DNA of 64,000 nucleotides from Pseudahrensia aquimaris (GCF_042676045.1 NZ_JBHTJV010000003.1:744001-808000), one strand, 5' to 3'; positions 43,172-52,843 are shown, counted from the stretch's first letter. Notes: a model not told the origin generated them from the letters alone. Made by a program: numbers and translations.

Positions 43172-43268
43172 AATGTCGGGCAGACCGCACCGGGCGTCTT
43201 CTTTCGAAGTCAAACTCCGGCGCGGTCGCCTCCTCCCGAGCTCTGACCGCTCCCTCGGCCTCCGCAGG

Positions 43269-44360
43269 TTACTGACCAGTTTTCACCCTCGTCCAGGTGC
43301 GGGTCAGCGTGCGCTGCGAGCGCGCGTCAAAAGGCGTGGTTGTATACAGCTTGGCCATCGTGGCCTCGTCCGGATAAATCGCAGGATCTTCCAGCACGTC
43401 TTTTTCCAGCAGTGGCTTGGACGCCTGATTACCGTTGGCGTAGTAGACGTAGTTGGATGCCTTCGCGATCACCTCTGGACGCATGATGTAGTTGAGGAAT
43501 TCGTGGGCCTCTTCAACGTTCTTCGCGTCGGCGGGGATTGCCATCTGATCGAACCACATCTGCGCGCCTTCTTGCGGAATGGTATAACCGACTTCGACGC
43601 CGGCTTTCGCTTCTGCTGCGCGGTCGCGGGCTTGGAAAACATCACCGGACCAGCCGACAGCTAAGCAAATGTCGCCGTTTGCGAGCGCATTAATATATTC
43701 CGATGAATGAAATTTCTGGATGCTTGGCTTTATCTTGGCGAGCAACTCACCAGCAGCTTCAATATCGGCAGCGTCTTTGCTGTCCGGGTTCTTTCCAAGA
43801 TAGTTCAGTGCAGCCGGAACCATTTCTTCTGGTGCATCCAACATGTGCACGCCACAGTCTGCAAACTTAGCTAGTTTTTCAGGATCGAATATCGTGTCCC
43901 AAGACACTGGCACACCGCCTATGCGTTCTTGTGCAGCTTTGATGTTGTATCCAATCGCCGTGGTGCCCCACATGTAATTGATGGAATAGGTTGCGCCCGG
44001 ATCGTAGACTTCGGTGCGCTTTTGCACTTCATCCCACAGATTTGTTGCATTGGTCAGTTTGGATTTATCGAGCGGCTGGAACACCCCTGCCTTAATTTGG
44101 CGGCCCAAAAATGTACCAGAAGGAACAACGATGTCGTAACCTGTGCCACCCGCCAGTAGCTTGGTCTCAAGAATTTCGTTGGAATCAAAAACGTCATACA
44201 CGACCTTGATGCCCGTTTCCTTGGTGAAGTCGGCCAAGATCGATTCATCTATGTAGTCGGACCAGTTGTAGACGTTGACCACGCGCTCCTGTGCAGAGGC
44301 TGAAACAATAATAGCAGCGGTGGCTGCGCAAAGGGTGAACGACTTCAACACTGTCTTCAT
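43269..44360 (-). CDS. potF: Putrescine-binding periplasmic protein
   Basis: A 363-residue periplasmic binding protein. The signal peptide is about residues 1-23 (MKTVLKSFTLCAATAAIIVSASA). The mature part starts ERVVNVYNWSDYIDESILADF, the classic PotF/PotD opening with the substrate-binding Trp and Asp; GGTGYDIVVPSGTFLGRQIKAG and GDVFQARDRA follow. It captures putrescine or related polyamines. The start is preceded by CAGGAGTCTCGC. It is upstream of potGHI. Confidence 0.93.
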   Translation of the reverse strand: MKTVLKSFTLCAATAAIIVSASAQERVVNVYNWSDYIDESILADFTKETGIKVVYDVFDSNEILETKLLAGGTGYDIVVPSGTFLGRQIKAGVFQPLDKSKLTNATNLWDEVQKRTEVYDPGATYSINYMWGTTAIGYNIKAAQERIGGVPVSWDTIFDPEKLAKFADCGVHMLDAPEEMVPAALNYLGKNPDSKDAADIEAAGELLAKIKPSIQKFHSSEYINALANGDICLAVGWSGDVFQARDRAAEAKAGVEVGYTIPQEGAQMWFDQMAIPADAKNVEEAHEFLNYIMRPEVIAKASNYVYYANGNQASKPLLEKDVLEDPAIYPDEATMAKLYTTTPFDARSQRTLTRTWTRVKTGQ

Positions 44361-44529
44361 GCGAGACTCCTGTTTGGTGGAGCGTGTAGGCCGTCTTTAC
44401 GGAAGCTCCCATCCCGTGGTTGGCAATCTAGGTCAAGGTTTGGCAGCCTTGCAACTGGATTCAATGCCGCAAGCGAGCATTTTTGACGATTTTTAGGCGC
44501 AAATTGCATCAAACCAATACAATTTGTCC

Positions 44530-45936
44530 TTACAGGTAAGTTGCACGTTCGAAAGGGGAAATGTCGCCCGCAAAGCGTAACAGTTCTGCCCTCTTGAGAT
44601 GGCTAAACGTGGCAGCCATCTCACGACCCAGGGCGCGCTTCACGAAGGCGCTTTTATCGAACAGTTCAAGCGCGGTTTCCGGCGCATTGGGCAGCGCTTC
44701 GCCACGGTTCGGCGTTGTCTCATCATAGGCGTTGCCCTCCAGCGCTGCGGGCGGATCGTCACCGGCGTCGAGGCCGTCAATGATGCCTTGCAGCAGGGCC
44801 GCCATCAAAAGGTAAGGATTTGCGTCCGCTCCGGCCACACGATGTTCCACACGCTTGGCAGCGTCCGGCGCAGCAGGCAGGCGCAGTGCAACCGAACGGT
44901 TGTTGTCCCCCCAGTTGGCACGGGTCGGCGCATAAGAACCGGGCGCCAAGCGACGATAACCGTTGATAGAATTCACAAACAGAGCTGTTGCATCCTGCAT
45001 GGAAGCCAACAGGCCAGCAACTGCATGATGCTGACGGATTGTGCCTTTGTCGCCGGAAAAGATATTGGTGCCGTCTTTGTCCAAAATGCTGATGTGCACG
45101 TGCATTCCGTTGCCAGGCTGCCCTGCAAACGGCTTAGGCATGAACGTGGCGCGCATTCCTGAATCTCGGGCTGTTTCCTGCACAATGCGTTTGAGCATCA
45201 CAACGTCGTCAGCGGCGCGCAGAACATCAGCGCGATGGTTGAGATTGATTTCAAACTGACCAGGTGCCGCTTCTTTGATGATTGTGTCGATGGGCAAATC
45301 TGCCCAGGAGGCTGCGCGGTGGATCGTATCGAACAGACTTGAATGTTCAGACAACGCTTGAAGGTCATACATGAACTGGTTTTCGCCACCCGCAACAGTT
45401 TCGCCATCGAGCGGCATGACGTTGCCAGTCTCGTCTTCAACCACCAGATGAAATTCGATTTCGAACGCGGCGACGGCTGTTAGCCCACGCTCGGTGAGGC
45501 GTTGGACAGCACGGCGCAAGGATTGACGGCAGCAACTCGCGAAGCGCTCACCATCGGGTGTCCATGTTTCCAGCAACACCTGCGCTCGGCGCTGATCTTG
45601 CTCTTGGTCGCTATCGCTGCCCCAAGGGATAACGCTCAGCGTTTCTGGTACAGCGCGGTAGAAGCCGTCGCGATCACCGCTGGAAATGTGCAAGCCGGTT
45701 TCGCCCACTTCATTTCCCCATACATCCAGACCATGCAGCGAGAGCGGAAAATTGACGCCTTCACCAAAGGCTTTCTTCAGCGCGCCAACCGGCGCCCATT
45801 TACCCCGCGCAATGCCGGAAGGGTCAGTGACGACTAGTTCTACCGTTTCAACGGCGGGATGGGCTTGAAGAAATGCTTTGAGCGTATCGGATGCCATATT
45901 GGTTCGGGTTCGCATAAAAACGTTGATCGCATCCAT
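44530..45936 (-). CDS. Glutamine synthetase-like gamma-glutamylpolyamine ligase (PuuA-type), first copy
   Basis: A 468-residue glutamine-synthetase-fold ligase. Metal and substrate motifs include AAFEIEFHLVVE, APGQFEINLNHRADVL, NGMHVHISI and INGYRRLAPGSYAPTRANWGDNNRS. Together with the pot genes it most likely glutamylates putrescine, the first step of the Puu pathway. The ATG at 45936 has CAGGGCG upstream; an internal ATG at 45897 is also possible. It lies 169 bases upstream of potF in the same direction. Confidence 0.85.
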   Translation of the reverse strand: MDAINVFMRTRTNMASDTLKAFLQAHPAVETVELVVTDPSGIARGKWAPVGALKKAFGEGVNFPLSLHGLDVWGNEVGETGLHISSGDRDGFYRAVPETLSVIPWGSDSDQEQDQRRAQVLLETWTPDGERFASCCRQSLRRAVQRLTERGLTAVAAFEIEFHLVVEDETGNVMPLDGETVAGGENQFMYDLQALSEHSSLFDTIHRAASWADLPIDTIIKEAAPGQFEINLNHRADVLRAADDVVMLKRIVQETARDSGMRATFMPKPFAGQPGNGMHVHISILDKDGTNIFSGDKGTIRQHHAVAGLLASMQDATALFVNSINGYRRLAPGSYAPTRANWGDNNRSVALRLPAAPDAAKRVEHRVAGADANPYLLMAALLQGIIDGLDAGDDPPAALEGNAYDETTPNRGEALPNAPETALELFDKSAFVKRALGREMAATFSHLKRAELLRFAGDISPFERATYL

Positions 45937-45980
45937 GACGCGCCCTGACCCGTGAAGTCAATTGACTTCGATTCAGGCAC

Positions 45981-46020
45981 AAAAAAACCCGCTTCCGATG
46001 TTTCGCGGAAGCGGGTTTTT
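45981..46020 (-). terminator. Rho-independent terminator of the lytic transglycosylase gene
   Basis: AAAAACCCGCTTCC pairs with GGAAGCGGGTTTTT around a ten-base loop; A-run and T-run on either side allow termination in both directions. It lies 20 bases after the leftward transglycosylase stop. Confidence 0.92.
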
Positions 46021-46040
46021 CAAAGTTTCATTAATCGACC

Positions 46041-46865
46041 TTACAGCTGAGAAGCGATGCGGGCGATTGTGTGTTGATAGGCGGTCGACTCGTTCCACGA
46101 ATTCAGCACACGGAAATTTGCGCTGCCCGGTTGGTAGGAGCCGCCTGCGCGCCAGCCTTTCGACTTCAGGAAGTTTGCAGCCGACGCCAAAGCATCGCGC
46201 GAATTGCGGATCAGGTCGCGCTTGCCGTCACCGTTGCCGTCTTTGGCGTAACGGAGATAGTTTGCAGCCATGAATTGGGTTTGGCCGAGTTCACCGTGGA
46301 ACGCTCCGCGCATTTTTGAGCGGGGAATCCAGCCCTTGTCGAGAATTTTCAGTGCAGCAATCAGGTTTGGACGGAAAAGACCGGCGCGACGGCAATTGTG
46401 CGAAAGCGAAGCCAGCGAGTTGATCGTGTCAATGTTGCCGGTGAAACCACCAAAGTTGGTTTCTTTACCCCAGATCGTCACCAAGACTTCCTTCTGAACG
46501 CCGTATCGTTTTTCGATAGCGTTCAGAAAGCTGCTCATACGCTTCATTTTTGAACGGACGTTCTGCAGGCCACCCATGTTTTTGAGCGACTTCTGGTAGT
46601 GTCGGTTGATGTTGGTTTTGCTGCGACCAGCCTTTTTGAAGTAGCGTGCCTGACGCTGATCGAACTTGATAACTTTCGGCAAATATTTTGCGTTTGCCAG
46701 CGCTTTCATGCCACGGCTGCCGACGCCAGCAGCTTTTGCCTCGGCCGCAAACTGCTTTTTAAATGTGTTAAACCCGTTGGCGTTGTTGCTGCAGCCAACC
46801 GCATAGGCTGGTGCTGCCAGCATGACGGTTGCGATTGCAGCGGCGATGAATGAAGTTCTTTTCAC
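46041..46865 (-). CDS. Lytic murein transglycosylase (MltB/SLT_2 type)
   Basis: A 274-residue exported enzyme that cleaves peptidoglycan glycan strands. The signal peptide (VKRTSFIAAAIATVMLAAPAYA) starts with a GTG at 46865, preceded at five bases by GGAGGG; the longer in-frame start at 46937 lacks a signal. The catalytic Glu is in TIWGKETNFGGFTG, followed by NTINSLASLSHNCRRAG and HGELGQTQFMAANYL, and the C-terminal NSWNESTAYQHTIARIA. Single-gene unit with its own terminator. Confidence 0.9.
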   Translation of the reverse strand: MKRTSFIAAAIATVMLAAPAYAVGCSNNANGFNTFKKQFAAEAKAAGVGSRGMKALANAKYLPKVIKFDQRQARYFKKAGRSKTNINRHYQKSLKNMGGLQNVRSKMKRMSSFLNAIEKRYGVQKEVLVTIWGKETNFGGFTGNIDTINSLASLSHNCRRAGLFRPNLIAALKILDKGWIPRSKMRGAFHGELGQTQFMAANYLRYAKDGNGDGKRDLIRNSRDALASAANFLKSKGWRAGGSYQPGSANFRVLNSWNESTAYQHTIARIASQL

Positions 46866-47013
46866 GGGATCCCTCCGAGTTGTCCAAATGTCTTCAGCGG
46901 TGAAGCGGCGCTGCGGTTTGGGCAGACAGCGGCTCATTTTAATTGCGTTTGGTGAGAGCGAATCGGGGCACCGATTGCACTTCTTCCCAGCTCTCTCGCT
47001 ACCATAAATATGG

Positions 47014-47029
47014 TTAACGAGTGGGTAAC
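47014..47029. promoter_or_regulatory. Weak CtrA-like site upstream of the transglycosylase
   Basis: TTAA, seven bases, GTAAC: one mismatch from the CtrA consensus. It lies 149 bases upstream of the transglycosylase start. Chance occurrence is quite possible. Confidence 0.25.
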
Positions 47030-47095
47030 AATTACCACAATTATAAAGGTTAGTCAGGACAGTGACGGTAATGTGACCGGCGGTCTTCCGCTAAT

Positions 47096-48616
47096 TCAAG
47101 TTAGACCGTATGCGCCAAAACCTTGTACGAGATCGTCCAAACCCAGCGGTTTGGTGATCGGCGGTGCTGCTCGTGCAACACAATCTGAACGCTCACACAA
47201 CCGACAGGCGGAGCCTACGGGCACCGGCCCTGCGTGACGAATGTCCGGCAGCAACTGGGCGTGGGTGATGCGGCGGGTCGCTATATCTTCGCCGGAAAAG
47301 ACCACCGTGCCACGCCCTTTGCCCTCCTCCATCGGTTGATTGGCCTGTAGGACTGCCTTGGCGTAGTCATCCTCAATGCCCAATAATACTGCGGTGCGGC
47401 GTGGGCGTTCTCCCGCCCCTGCGACAGGTCCATCAAGCGTTCGGCAAATGGTCAGAAATACATCTCCGTTGGGCATGATTACCCGTTCGGCCAAAATAGC
47501 GTCCGGGCTGGAAAAGGCTGCATGGATTGCCAGTTTCGGGCAGTTTCCTCCAAAACGAGCGATGGGGAAACCCTTAGCACCAACACGGCGCAGCACTGTG
47601 CCCGCCTGATCCACTTCCATCATAAAGAACGGCAATCCTGCACGTTTTCCGGAACTCTTATCTTGCAATGCAACCAGTCTTTGAGCGACTTGCGCGAAAC
47701 TTGTCTCGAAACGGGCGGTAAGCACGTTCAAATCGTGTTTGACCCGCTCGGCCGTTTGCAGGAAACGCTCGTAGGGCATCAGCACTGCAAGAGCGGCGTA
47801 GCGGGAAAGTTCCATCCGCGCCAGGCGCTTTGCTTCGTCGCCTGTGATCTTCAATAGCTCGATTTCTTCGTCCAAAACCGCACTTTCGCGGCGCAAAACG
47901 AGTTCTTGCGCCAGCAATTCGGCCCTGTCCGCCCGTGGAAGGCGCTCCGACAGGAACAAGCGACCGGAATGACGATCATAGCGTTTGCGCCAGACGGGCA
48001 TGGTTTCAACGGGCAACACTTGAACGGATATCCCGTGGTCGGCCCGCAGCAGAGAATAGAGCGCGGCCATACGACCCGAATGGGCTTTCAGCGCTTCGGT
48101 TATCCGCTCTGCTGCGCGTTCGAGGGCGGGAAAGCACCACGGAGCGTTTTCGAAGGCGCTTCGGACGACATCAACAGGCAGTTGGCTTTCCTGCGGCCCA
48201 ACCACCTGCCCGGTCTCACCCATCAAGTTTGAAAGATCCGACAGCCGTGTCTGTTGCTCGCGGTAAGCGCGGTAAAGTTTGACGATTGCAGCACTTGCAT
48301 TCGGTGCACCATCGGAGATTTCAAGCAACTCGGTGTCTCCTGGCAGTTCACCTTCAAGCAGAGGATCGGAGAACACCTCCTTCAACGCGCTGACCGAGCC
48401 GGTATCGCTGGATGGTTGCAGGGCTTCAACGTCGATTTTGTAGGTGCTGACGAGTTTGAGCACCAATTGCGCCGTTAGTGGCCTTTGGTTGCGTTCGATC
48501 AGGTTCAGATAACTGGGGGAAATGCCTAGCTCGGCCGCCATCGCGGTTTGGGTTAGATCCAACCCGTTGCGAATGCGGCGCACGCGGGGGCCTGCAAAGA
48601 TTTTGGTTTCAGCCAT
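47096..48616 (-). CDS. ScfR/RamB-type XRE regulator with degenerate peptidase domain
   Basis: A 506-residue transcription factor. The Cro/CI-type helix-turn-helix is at residues about 9-65 (VRRIRNGLDLTQTAMAAELGISPSYLNLIERNQRPLT). The middle is an IrrE/ImmA-like region in which the zinc HExxH motif is missing (it reads ELVLRR), and the C-terminal DUF2083 ends with CRLCERSDCVARAAPP, whose Cys may bind metal or iron-sulfur. Such proteins sense short-chain acyl-CoA in acetate or propionate metabolism. It is divergent from the small gene at 48874, and a palindrome lies between them. Confidence 0.85.
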   Translation of the reverse strand: MAETKIFAGPRVRRIRNGLDLTQTAMAAELGISPSYLNLIERNQRPLTAQLVLKLVSTYKIDVEALQPSSDTGSVSALKEVFSDPLLEGELPGDTELLEISDGAPNASAAIVKLYRAYREQQTRLSDLSNLMGETGQVVGPQESQLPVDVVRSAFENAPWCFPALERAAERITEALKAHSGRMAALYSLLRADHGISVQVLPVETMPVWRKRYDRHSGRLFLSERLPRADRAELLAQELVLRRESAVLDEEIELLKITGDEAKRLARMELSRYAALAVLMPYERFLQTAERVKHDLNVLTARFETSFAQVAQRLVALQDKSSGKRAGLPFFMMEVDQAGTVLRRVGAKGFPIARFGGNCPKLAIHAAFSSPDAILAERVIMPNGDVFLTICRTLDGPVAGAGERPRRTAVLLGIEDDYAKAVLQANQPMEEGKGRGTVVFSGEDIATRRITHAQLLPDIRHAGPVPVGSACRLCERSDCVARAAPPITKPLGLDDLVQGFGAYGLT

Positions 48617-48690
48617 GAAATTCAGCTCGCCAAGTGGCGCTTTTACAAATCCCGATCACAACAGCTCAAGATTATTACTTTTTTGACAAA

Positions 48691-48711
48691 ATGACAAATC
48701 CAAATTGTCAT
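48691..48711. promoter_or_regulatory. Candidate operator of the ScfR-type regulator
   Basis: ATGACAA (48691-48697) and TTGTCAT (48705-48711) form a seven-base inverted repeat in an AT-rich stretch of the divergent promoter region; further TGACA copies lie at 48684 and near 48819. The site may be used for autoregulation. Confidence 0.45.
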
Positions 48712-48873
48712 GATTGGCACAATGCGACCCCAATTCCGCAGGAAACACGCATTTTTGCGAGACTTCCGCGATTACGCTGGTCAATGTCACGGCACAGCAC
48801 GGGTTATGACTTTTGTGACATGCCCAAACTGCCGGCGCCAAATGTCGGAAACGCAAAACACAAGGAGACTGCC

Positions 48874-49128
48874 ATGAGCGATCTGGAAACACCGATCAAA
48901 AAAGCCAAACAGCGGGCCGCTGAGATGTCGAATGAACGCGCATCGTCAGTCAACGCCGATCAGGAAACCGCAATCCGCCAATTGGCGAACGATCTGCACC
49001 GCTTGAACCATGCCGTAATGAAAGCCGTTGATGCTGGCGTCAGCGTCGAACTCGTGCGTTCCGCACGCCATCATGGCGGCGAGGGCAATTGGGGCGACCT
49101 GATGGTGCCGGTCATCGTTAAAGGCTAA
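48874..49128 (+). CDS. Small conserved protein of unknown function
   Basis: An 84-residue soluble protein (MSDLETPIKKAKQRAAEMS...). The N-terminal half is charged and helical; the C-terminus contains AGVSVELVRSARHHGGEGNWGDLMVPVI. I do not recognise a named family. The ATG at 48874 is firm: AAGGAGA ends about seven bases before it, while the in-frame ATG at 48634 is far upstream in the regulator promoter. It is divergent from the ScfR-type regulator and followed by a terminator, so it is a likely target of that regulator. Confidence 0.75.
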   Translation: MSDLETPIKKAKQRAAEMSNERASSVNADQETAIRQLANDLHRLNHAVMKAVDAGVSVELVRSARHHGGEGNWGDLMVPVIVKG

Positions 49129-49154
49129 TTGCGCCCACGAGCGAGCAACTTTAA

Positions 49155-49183
49155 GAGGCCGGGTCAACGATCCGGCCTTTTTG
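49155..49183 (+). terminator. Rho-independent terminator of the small gene
   Basis: AGGCCGG (49156-49162) pairs with CCGGCCT (49172-49178), followed by a T-run. It also faces the end of the leftward HerA-like gene. Confidence 0.85.
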
Positions 49184-49184
49184 T

Positions 49185-51284
49185 TTAACCTGTTTGGCGA
49201 GGGGTCAGGCTGGCAGATACGCCCGCAATACCGCGCCATTGGCGGAAGACGTGTGAAATCGGCGTCGACTCGCTGTGATGATCGGAGAAAACATCGCGGT
49301 CTTTGCCCGGCAATTGGTGTTCCGGCAACGTTTCAAAACGCAGGCGCATTGGCGTCAGCAAACCTTCGCCGAAAGCTATCGCTTCACGGTTTGCCAACGA
49401 CGACAGGAAGGAAATCGTGCTGCGCGAGGCATTCGAGATCGCCTTGCGCATGAGCATCTGGTCCTGCTCGTTCGACAGGCGCAGCGAGAAGACCGTGCTG
49501 CACTGGGAGAGAATGGTTGCATCGAGCTCAGCGGGACGCTGGGAAATAATCGCGATGAAGGAACCGTATTTCCGGCCTTCTTTCGCGATGCGGGCGATGG
49601 CGCGGCGTGACGGTTCGAAGCCGGATTTTCCCTCTGGGATATAACGGTGAGCCTCTTCGCAAACCATGAGCGATTTCATCATGCCTTGACCTGCGATGCA
49701 CAGTTCAAACGACAGGCGACACAAAACGGAAGCCAACACGTTCACCACTTCGCTGGGCAGACCAGCCATCATTAAGATGGTGAGGTTATGGCGGCGATTG
49801 TGAATGTTGAAGAAGGAATCGATCACTTCTTCTGCGCGGTCAGTGATTGTTTTATCACGGAACATAAAGCGATAGCGCGGGTCGTTGCTTTGGGCGACAA
49901 CGCGGGACTTTAGCGACTTCAAAACGAGGCGCTGGAAGCGGGCTTCCAACAAGCCGATTTCCTCGTCAATGATCGCGAGAAGATCGGAGATGCGGTAGGG
50001 TAGCGGCGTGTCTGCTGTCAACATCGAAGCGCTGTCAGAGCGCAACGAAAGGCGCTCTTCGCCTTCGCGGAAGCGCTGTTTGGCTTCGGGAATGATCTCG
50101 CGCAACACCGAGACTTCCTCTTCTTCCACGGGCTTGCCGCGAAAAAGCACTTCGGCGAATTCTTCCAGCTGGAACATCCAAAAAGGCAGCGAAAGGTTGT
50201 CTTGGTCGATGGTGGTCGCTTCGGGAAACGCGGTCGCGTATTCGTTGTGCGGATCAAGGATAACCGTGCGCAAATCCGGAACGGAAGTGACGCATTTGCG
50301 CAGCAAAAGCGACACGGCCGACGACTTGCCGCAACCTGTGGAGCCCAGAACGGCGAAGTGCTTTGAAAGCATGGCCTCAATGTCGATGTGAGCAGGAATC
50401 GTATGCTCTTGCGCCAAGTGACCAACCGTGACGGACAAACGTCCAGATGCAGCGTAAAGCGAAGCTAATTCGGCGGCAAAAATGGACTTTGCAACAGTGC
50501 CAATCGGCGGATAAGAGGAAATCCCCTTGTGGAATTTACGCGAGCCATCTGGCTGCAAACGCACCTCACCTTGAAGTTCCACCTCAACGCGCAGTCTCGA
50601 TTCGCCCTCGGAATTGCGAAATTCTGACAGCCGATGCACGAGGCCAACAACTTTGTTGTTTTCGACCGCCAGCGTGATCATCTGACCAACAGTCACGGCA
50701 GAAGAATCGTCTTCGGGGCGGGTTTCAACCACAGCCTCGACACCGTCACAGGTAACAAGAACGCCAATGGCGATGAGGTCTGCTTCGTTGGGCGGCGTGA
50801 CATGCGTTGCTACAGCGACTGGGTCCGGTTCGGTCGCCGCTTGGGGCACGGAAACAGGCTGAGTAACAGGCTGAGAAACAGACTGGGGCGCGGCTGGGAC
50901 TTGTTCGCTCAACGCTGACATCGCCATCGCCTGCTGCTCGTGCACAGGATTTGGTTGTTGGGGTGCAGCGGCAGGTGCCGCTGGGATCATCTGAGAATGT
51001 GGTGCAGGGGCTGCTGGCGATTGAGTCGCAGGAGCAGGAGCTTGCGGGGTTGCCTCGATTGGCGCTGCTTGCGGTTGAGGCTGCATGGGCGCTTCGCGGG
51101 GCAAAGATTGCTCGCCCATCAGCACACGGGCCATGTGGCTTTGCTGCGATGCTCCACCTGGTGCAGGTGGAAGACGCTGCGGTTGAGGGCGCGATGCAGC
51201 AGATTTGGGCGCCTGCTCGGTGGCAGCACGCTGTTGAGCTTCCGTCGCCGCAGCAATGCGGCGCATGAGTGCGTCTTTGTTCAT
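49185..51284 (-). CDS. HerA-like ATPase with long disordered N-terminus
   Basis: A 699-residue protein. Residues about 15-165 are rich in Ala, Pro and Gln and likely disordered. A HerA-type barrel-like domain follows (about 170-290; VVGLVHRLSEFRNSEGESRLRVEVEL), then the motor domain with Walker A AVLGSTGCGKSSAVSLLL (near residue 310), ILDPHNEY, Walker B SLMVCEEAHRYI and the arginine-finger-type region GRKYGSFIAIISQRP. HerA-like ATPases pump DNA or remodel it; no NurA partner is adjacent, so the role here is open. Conserved as a single gene in rhizobia as far as I know. Confidence 0.85.
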   Translation of the reverse strand: MNKDALMRRIAAATEAQQRAATEQAPKSAASRPQPQRLPPAPGGASQQSHMARVLMGEQSLPREAPMQPQPQAAPIEATPQAPAPATQSPAAPAPHSQMIPAAPAAAPQQPNPVHEQQAMAMSALSEQVPAAPQSVSQPVTQPVSVPQAATEPDPVAVATHVTPPNEADLIAIGVLVTCDGVEAVVETRPEDDSSAVTVGQMITLAVENNKVVGLVHRLSEFRNSEGESRLRVEVELQGEVRLQPDGSRKFHKGISSYPPIGTVAKSIFAAELASLYAASGRLSVTVGHLAQEHTIPAHIDIEAMLSKHFAVLGSTGCGKSSAVSLLLRKCVTSVPDLRTVILDPHNEYATAFPEATTIDQDNLSLPFWMFQLEEFAEVLFRGKPVEEEEVSVLREIIPEAKQRFREGEERLSLRSDSASMLTADTPLPYRISDLLAIIDEEIGLLEARFQRLVLKSLKSRVVAQSNDPRYRFMFRDKTITDRAEEVIDSFFNIHNRRHNLTILMMAGLPSEVVNVLASVLCRLSFELCIAGQGMMKSLMVCEEAHRYIPEGKSGFEPSRRAIARIAKEGRKYGSFIAIISQRPAELDATILSQCSTVFSLRLSNEQDQMLMRKAISNASRSTISFLSSLANREAIAFGEGLLTPMRLRFETLPEHQLPGKDRDVFSDHHSESTPISHVFRQWRGIAGVSASLTPRQTG

Positions 51285-51430
51285 TCTGTTTCCGTGCCCC
51301 GGGTGTCTAGCATTTAAAGTAGCCCGATTGGTGTAAACAAACCGTATTCAAGAGCGTGAAGAGTGTTTGCTTTGAGATGGCGTTTTCATCTGGTAGGAGG
51401 CTGAAAAGGCCCAATGAAAGCGCGTTTGGC

Positions 51431-52831
51431 ATGACCGGAATTCAAAAAGACAATCTGCAACAAAGCCTCTCCGCGCGCGGAGTGGCGGACGCTTTGGATG
51501 CGAAACTCTGGCTCGGTGACAAGGGCATCGAGGACATAGAATGCATCACGCCTGATATTGCAGGTGTGCCGCGTGGCAAAATGATGCCGTCTCCGAAGTT
51601 TCTAGGGTCTACTGCCCTGGCGTTTCCAACTTCGGTTTTCATGCAGACAATTTCCGGCGAATACCCTGAAGAGAGTGATACTTTCGAATATCCCGCCACC
51701 GATGGTGATTTGCGCTTGCAGCCGGATCTTTCCACCCTTTCCCGCGTTCCGTGGGAAACCGACCCAACGGCACAAGTAATCTGCGATATCGTCAGCCATA
51801 CGGGTGCAACCATAGACTATGGCCCCCGTTCGGTCTTGAAGCGGGTTGTAGCCGCCTATGCTGACAAAGGCTGGAAACCGGTTATTGCACCCGAAATGGA
51901 GTTCTACTTGGTGCAGGCGGAAGGCGATCCGAACCAACCCCTGCAAGCGCCGATTGGCCGTTCTGGCCGCAGGCTCGGCGGTGGATCGTCCTATTCAATT
52001 GCCAGTATTAACGAATTCGACGATCTTATCGACGACATCTACGACTTTTCCGAAGCGCAGGGCTTGGAAATCGAAACGCTGATCCACGAAGAGGGCGCGG
52101 GGCAGCTGGAGATAAACCTCAACCACGGCGACCCGTTGGAACTGGCAGATCAGGTGTTCATGTTCAAACGAACAATCCGCGAGGCGGCGTTGAAGCACGG
52201 CATGTATGCGACTTTCATGGCAAAGCCCATTCAGTCTCAACCCGGATCAGCGATGCACATTCACCAATCGGTGGTGGATTTGGAGAGCGGCAAGAACATC
52301 TTTTCCAACGCCGAAGGCAAGGAATCCGAGCTGTTTCACAGCTTCATCGGTGGCCTGCAACGCTATCTGCCCAATACGTTGGTGATGATGGCACCCTACG
52401 TGAACTCCTATCGACGGTTGACCACCGGCGGCTCGGCTCCGGTTAACGTTCAATGGGGTTATGACAACCGCACCACGGGACTGCGTGTGCCAACATCGGA
52501 ACCGGAAGCCAGACGGGTGGAAAACCGCATTCCTTCTTCGGATACCAACCCCTATCTCGCCATCGCCGGTTCGCTTGCCGCTGGATATTTGGGGATGGTG
52601 GGAGGGCTGAAACCCGAACCGGCGGTCACGACCACGGCCAATGAAGGACAGATCGACCTGCCGCGCGGGCTTTTGGAAGCCGTTCAATTGCTGGAAGATG
52701 AGGAAGCATTGGTACCACTATTGGGTAGTGATTTTATCTCCGTTTATGCAGCAATAAAAAAGCAAGAATTCGAGACTTTCATGCGCGTGATTTCGCCGTG
52801 GGAGCGCGAATATCTGCTGATGAACGCCTAG
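51431..52831 (+). CDS. Glutamine synthetase-like gamma-glutamylpolyamine ligase (PuuA-type), second copy
   Basis: A 466-residue glutamine-synthetase-fold ligase. Motifs: APEMEFYLVQ, GAGQLEINLNHGDPLE, GSAMHIHQSVVD, NSYRRLTTGGSAPVNVQWGYDNRTTGLRVP and the C-terminal FMRVISPWEREYLL. Its position 12 bases before a puuB-like gene points to gamma-glutamylputrescine synthesis. The start is uncertain: I chose ATG 51431, but ATG 51377 is also in frame; an AGGAGG at 51395 suits neither well. It differs clearly from the copy at 44530, so the two may use different amines. Confidence 0.85.
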   Translation: MTGIQKDNLQQSLSARGVADALDAKLWLGDKGIEDIECITPDIAGVPRGKMMPSPKFLGSTALAFPTSVFMQTISGEYPEESDTFEYPATDGDLRLQPDLSTLSRVPWETDPTAQVICDIVSHTGATIDYGPRSVLKRVVAAYADKGWKPVIAPEMEFYLVQAEGDPNQPLQAPIGRSGRRLGGGSSYSIASINEFDDLIDDIYDFSEAQGLEIETLIHEEGAGQLEINLNHGDPLELADQVFMFKRTIREAALKHGMYATFMAKPIQSQPGSAMHIHQSVVDLESGKNIFSNAEGKESELFHSFIGGLQRYLPNTLVMMAPYVNSYRRLTTGGSAPVNVQWGYDNRTTGLRVPTSEPEARRVENRIPSSDTNPYLAIAGSLAAGYLGMVGGLKPEPAVTTTANEGQIDLPRGLLEAVQLLEDEEALVPLLGSDFISVYAAIKKQEFETFMRVISPWEREYLLMNA

Positions 52832-52843
52832 AGCGCCCACAGC

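Noticed and set aside
49185..51284. HerA-like ATPase as part of an antiphage system
   Set aside because: No nuclease, Sir2 or other defence gene lies nearby; neighbours are metabolic or regulatory.
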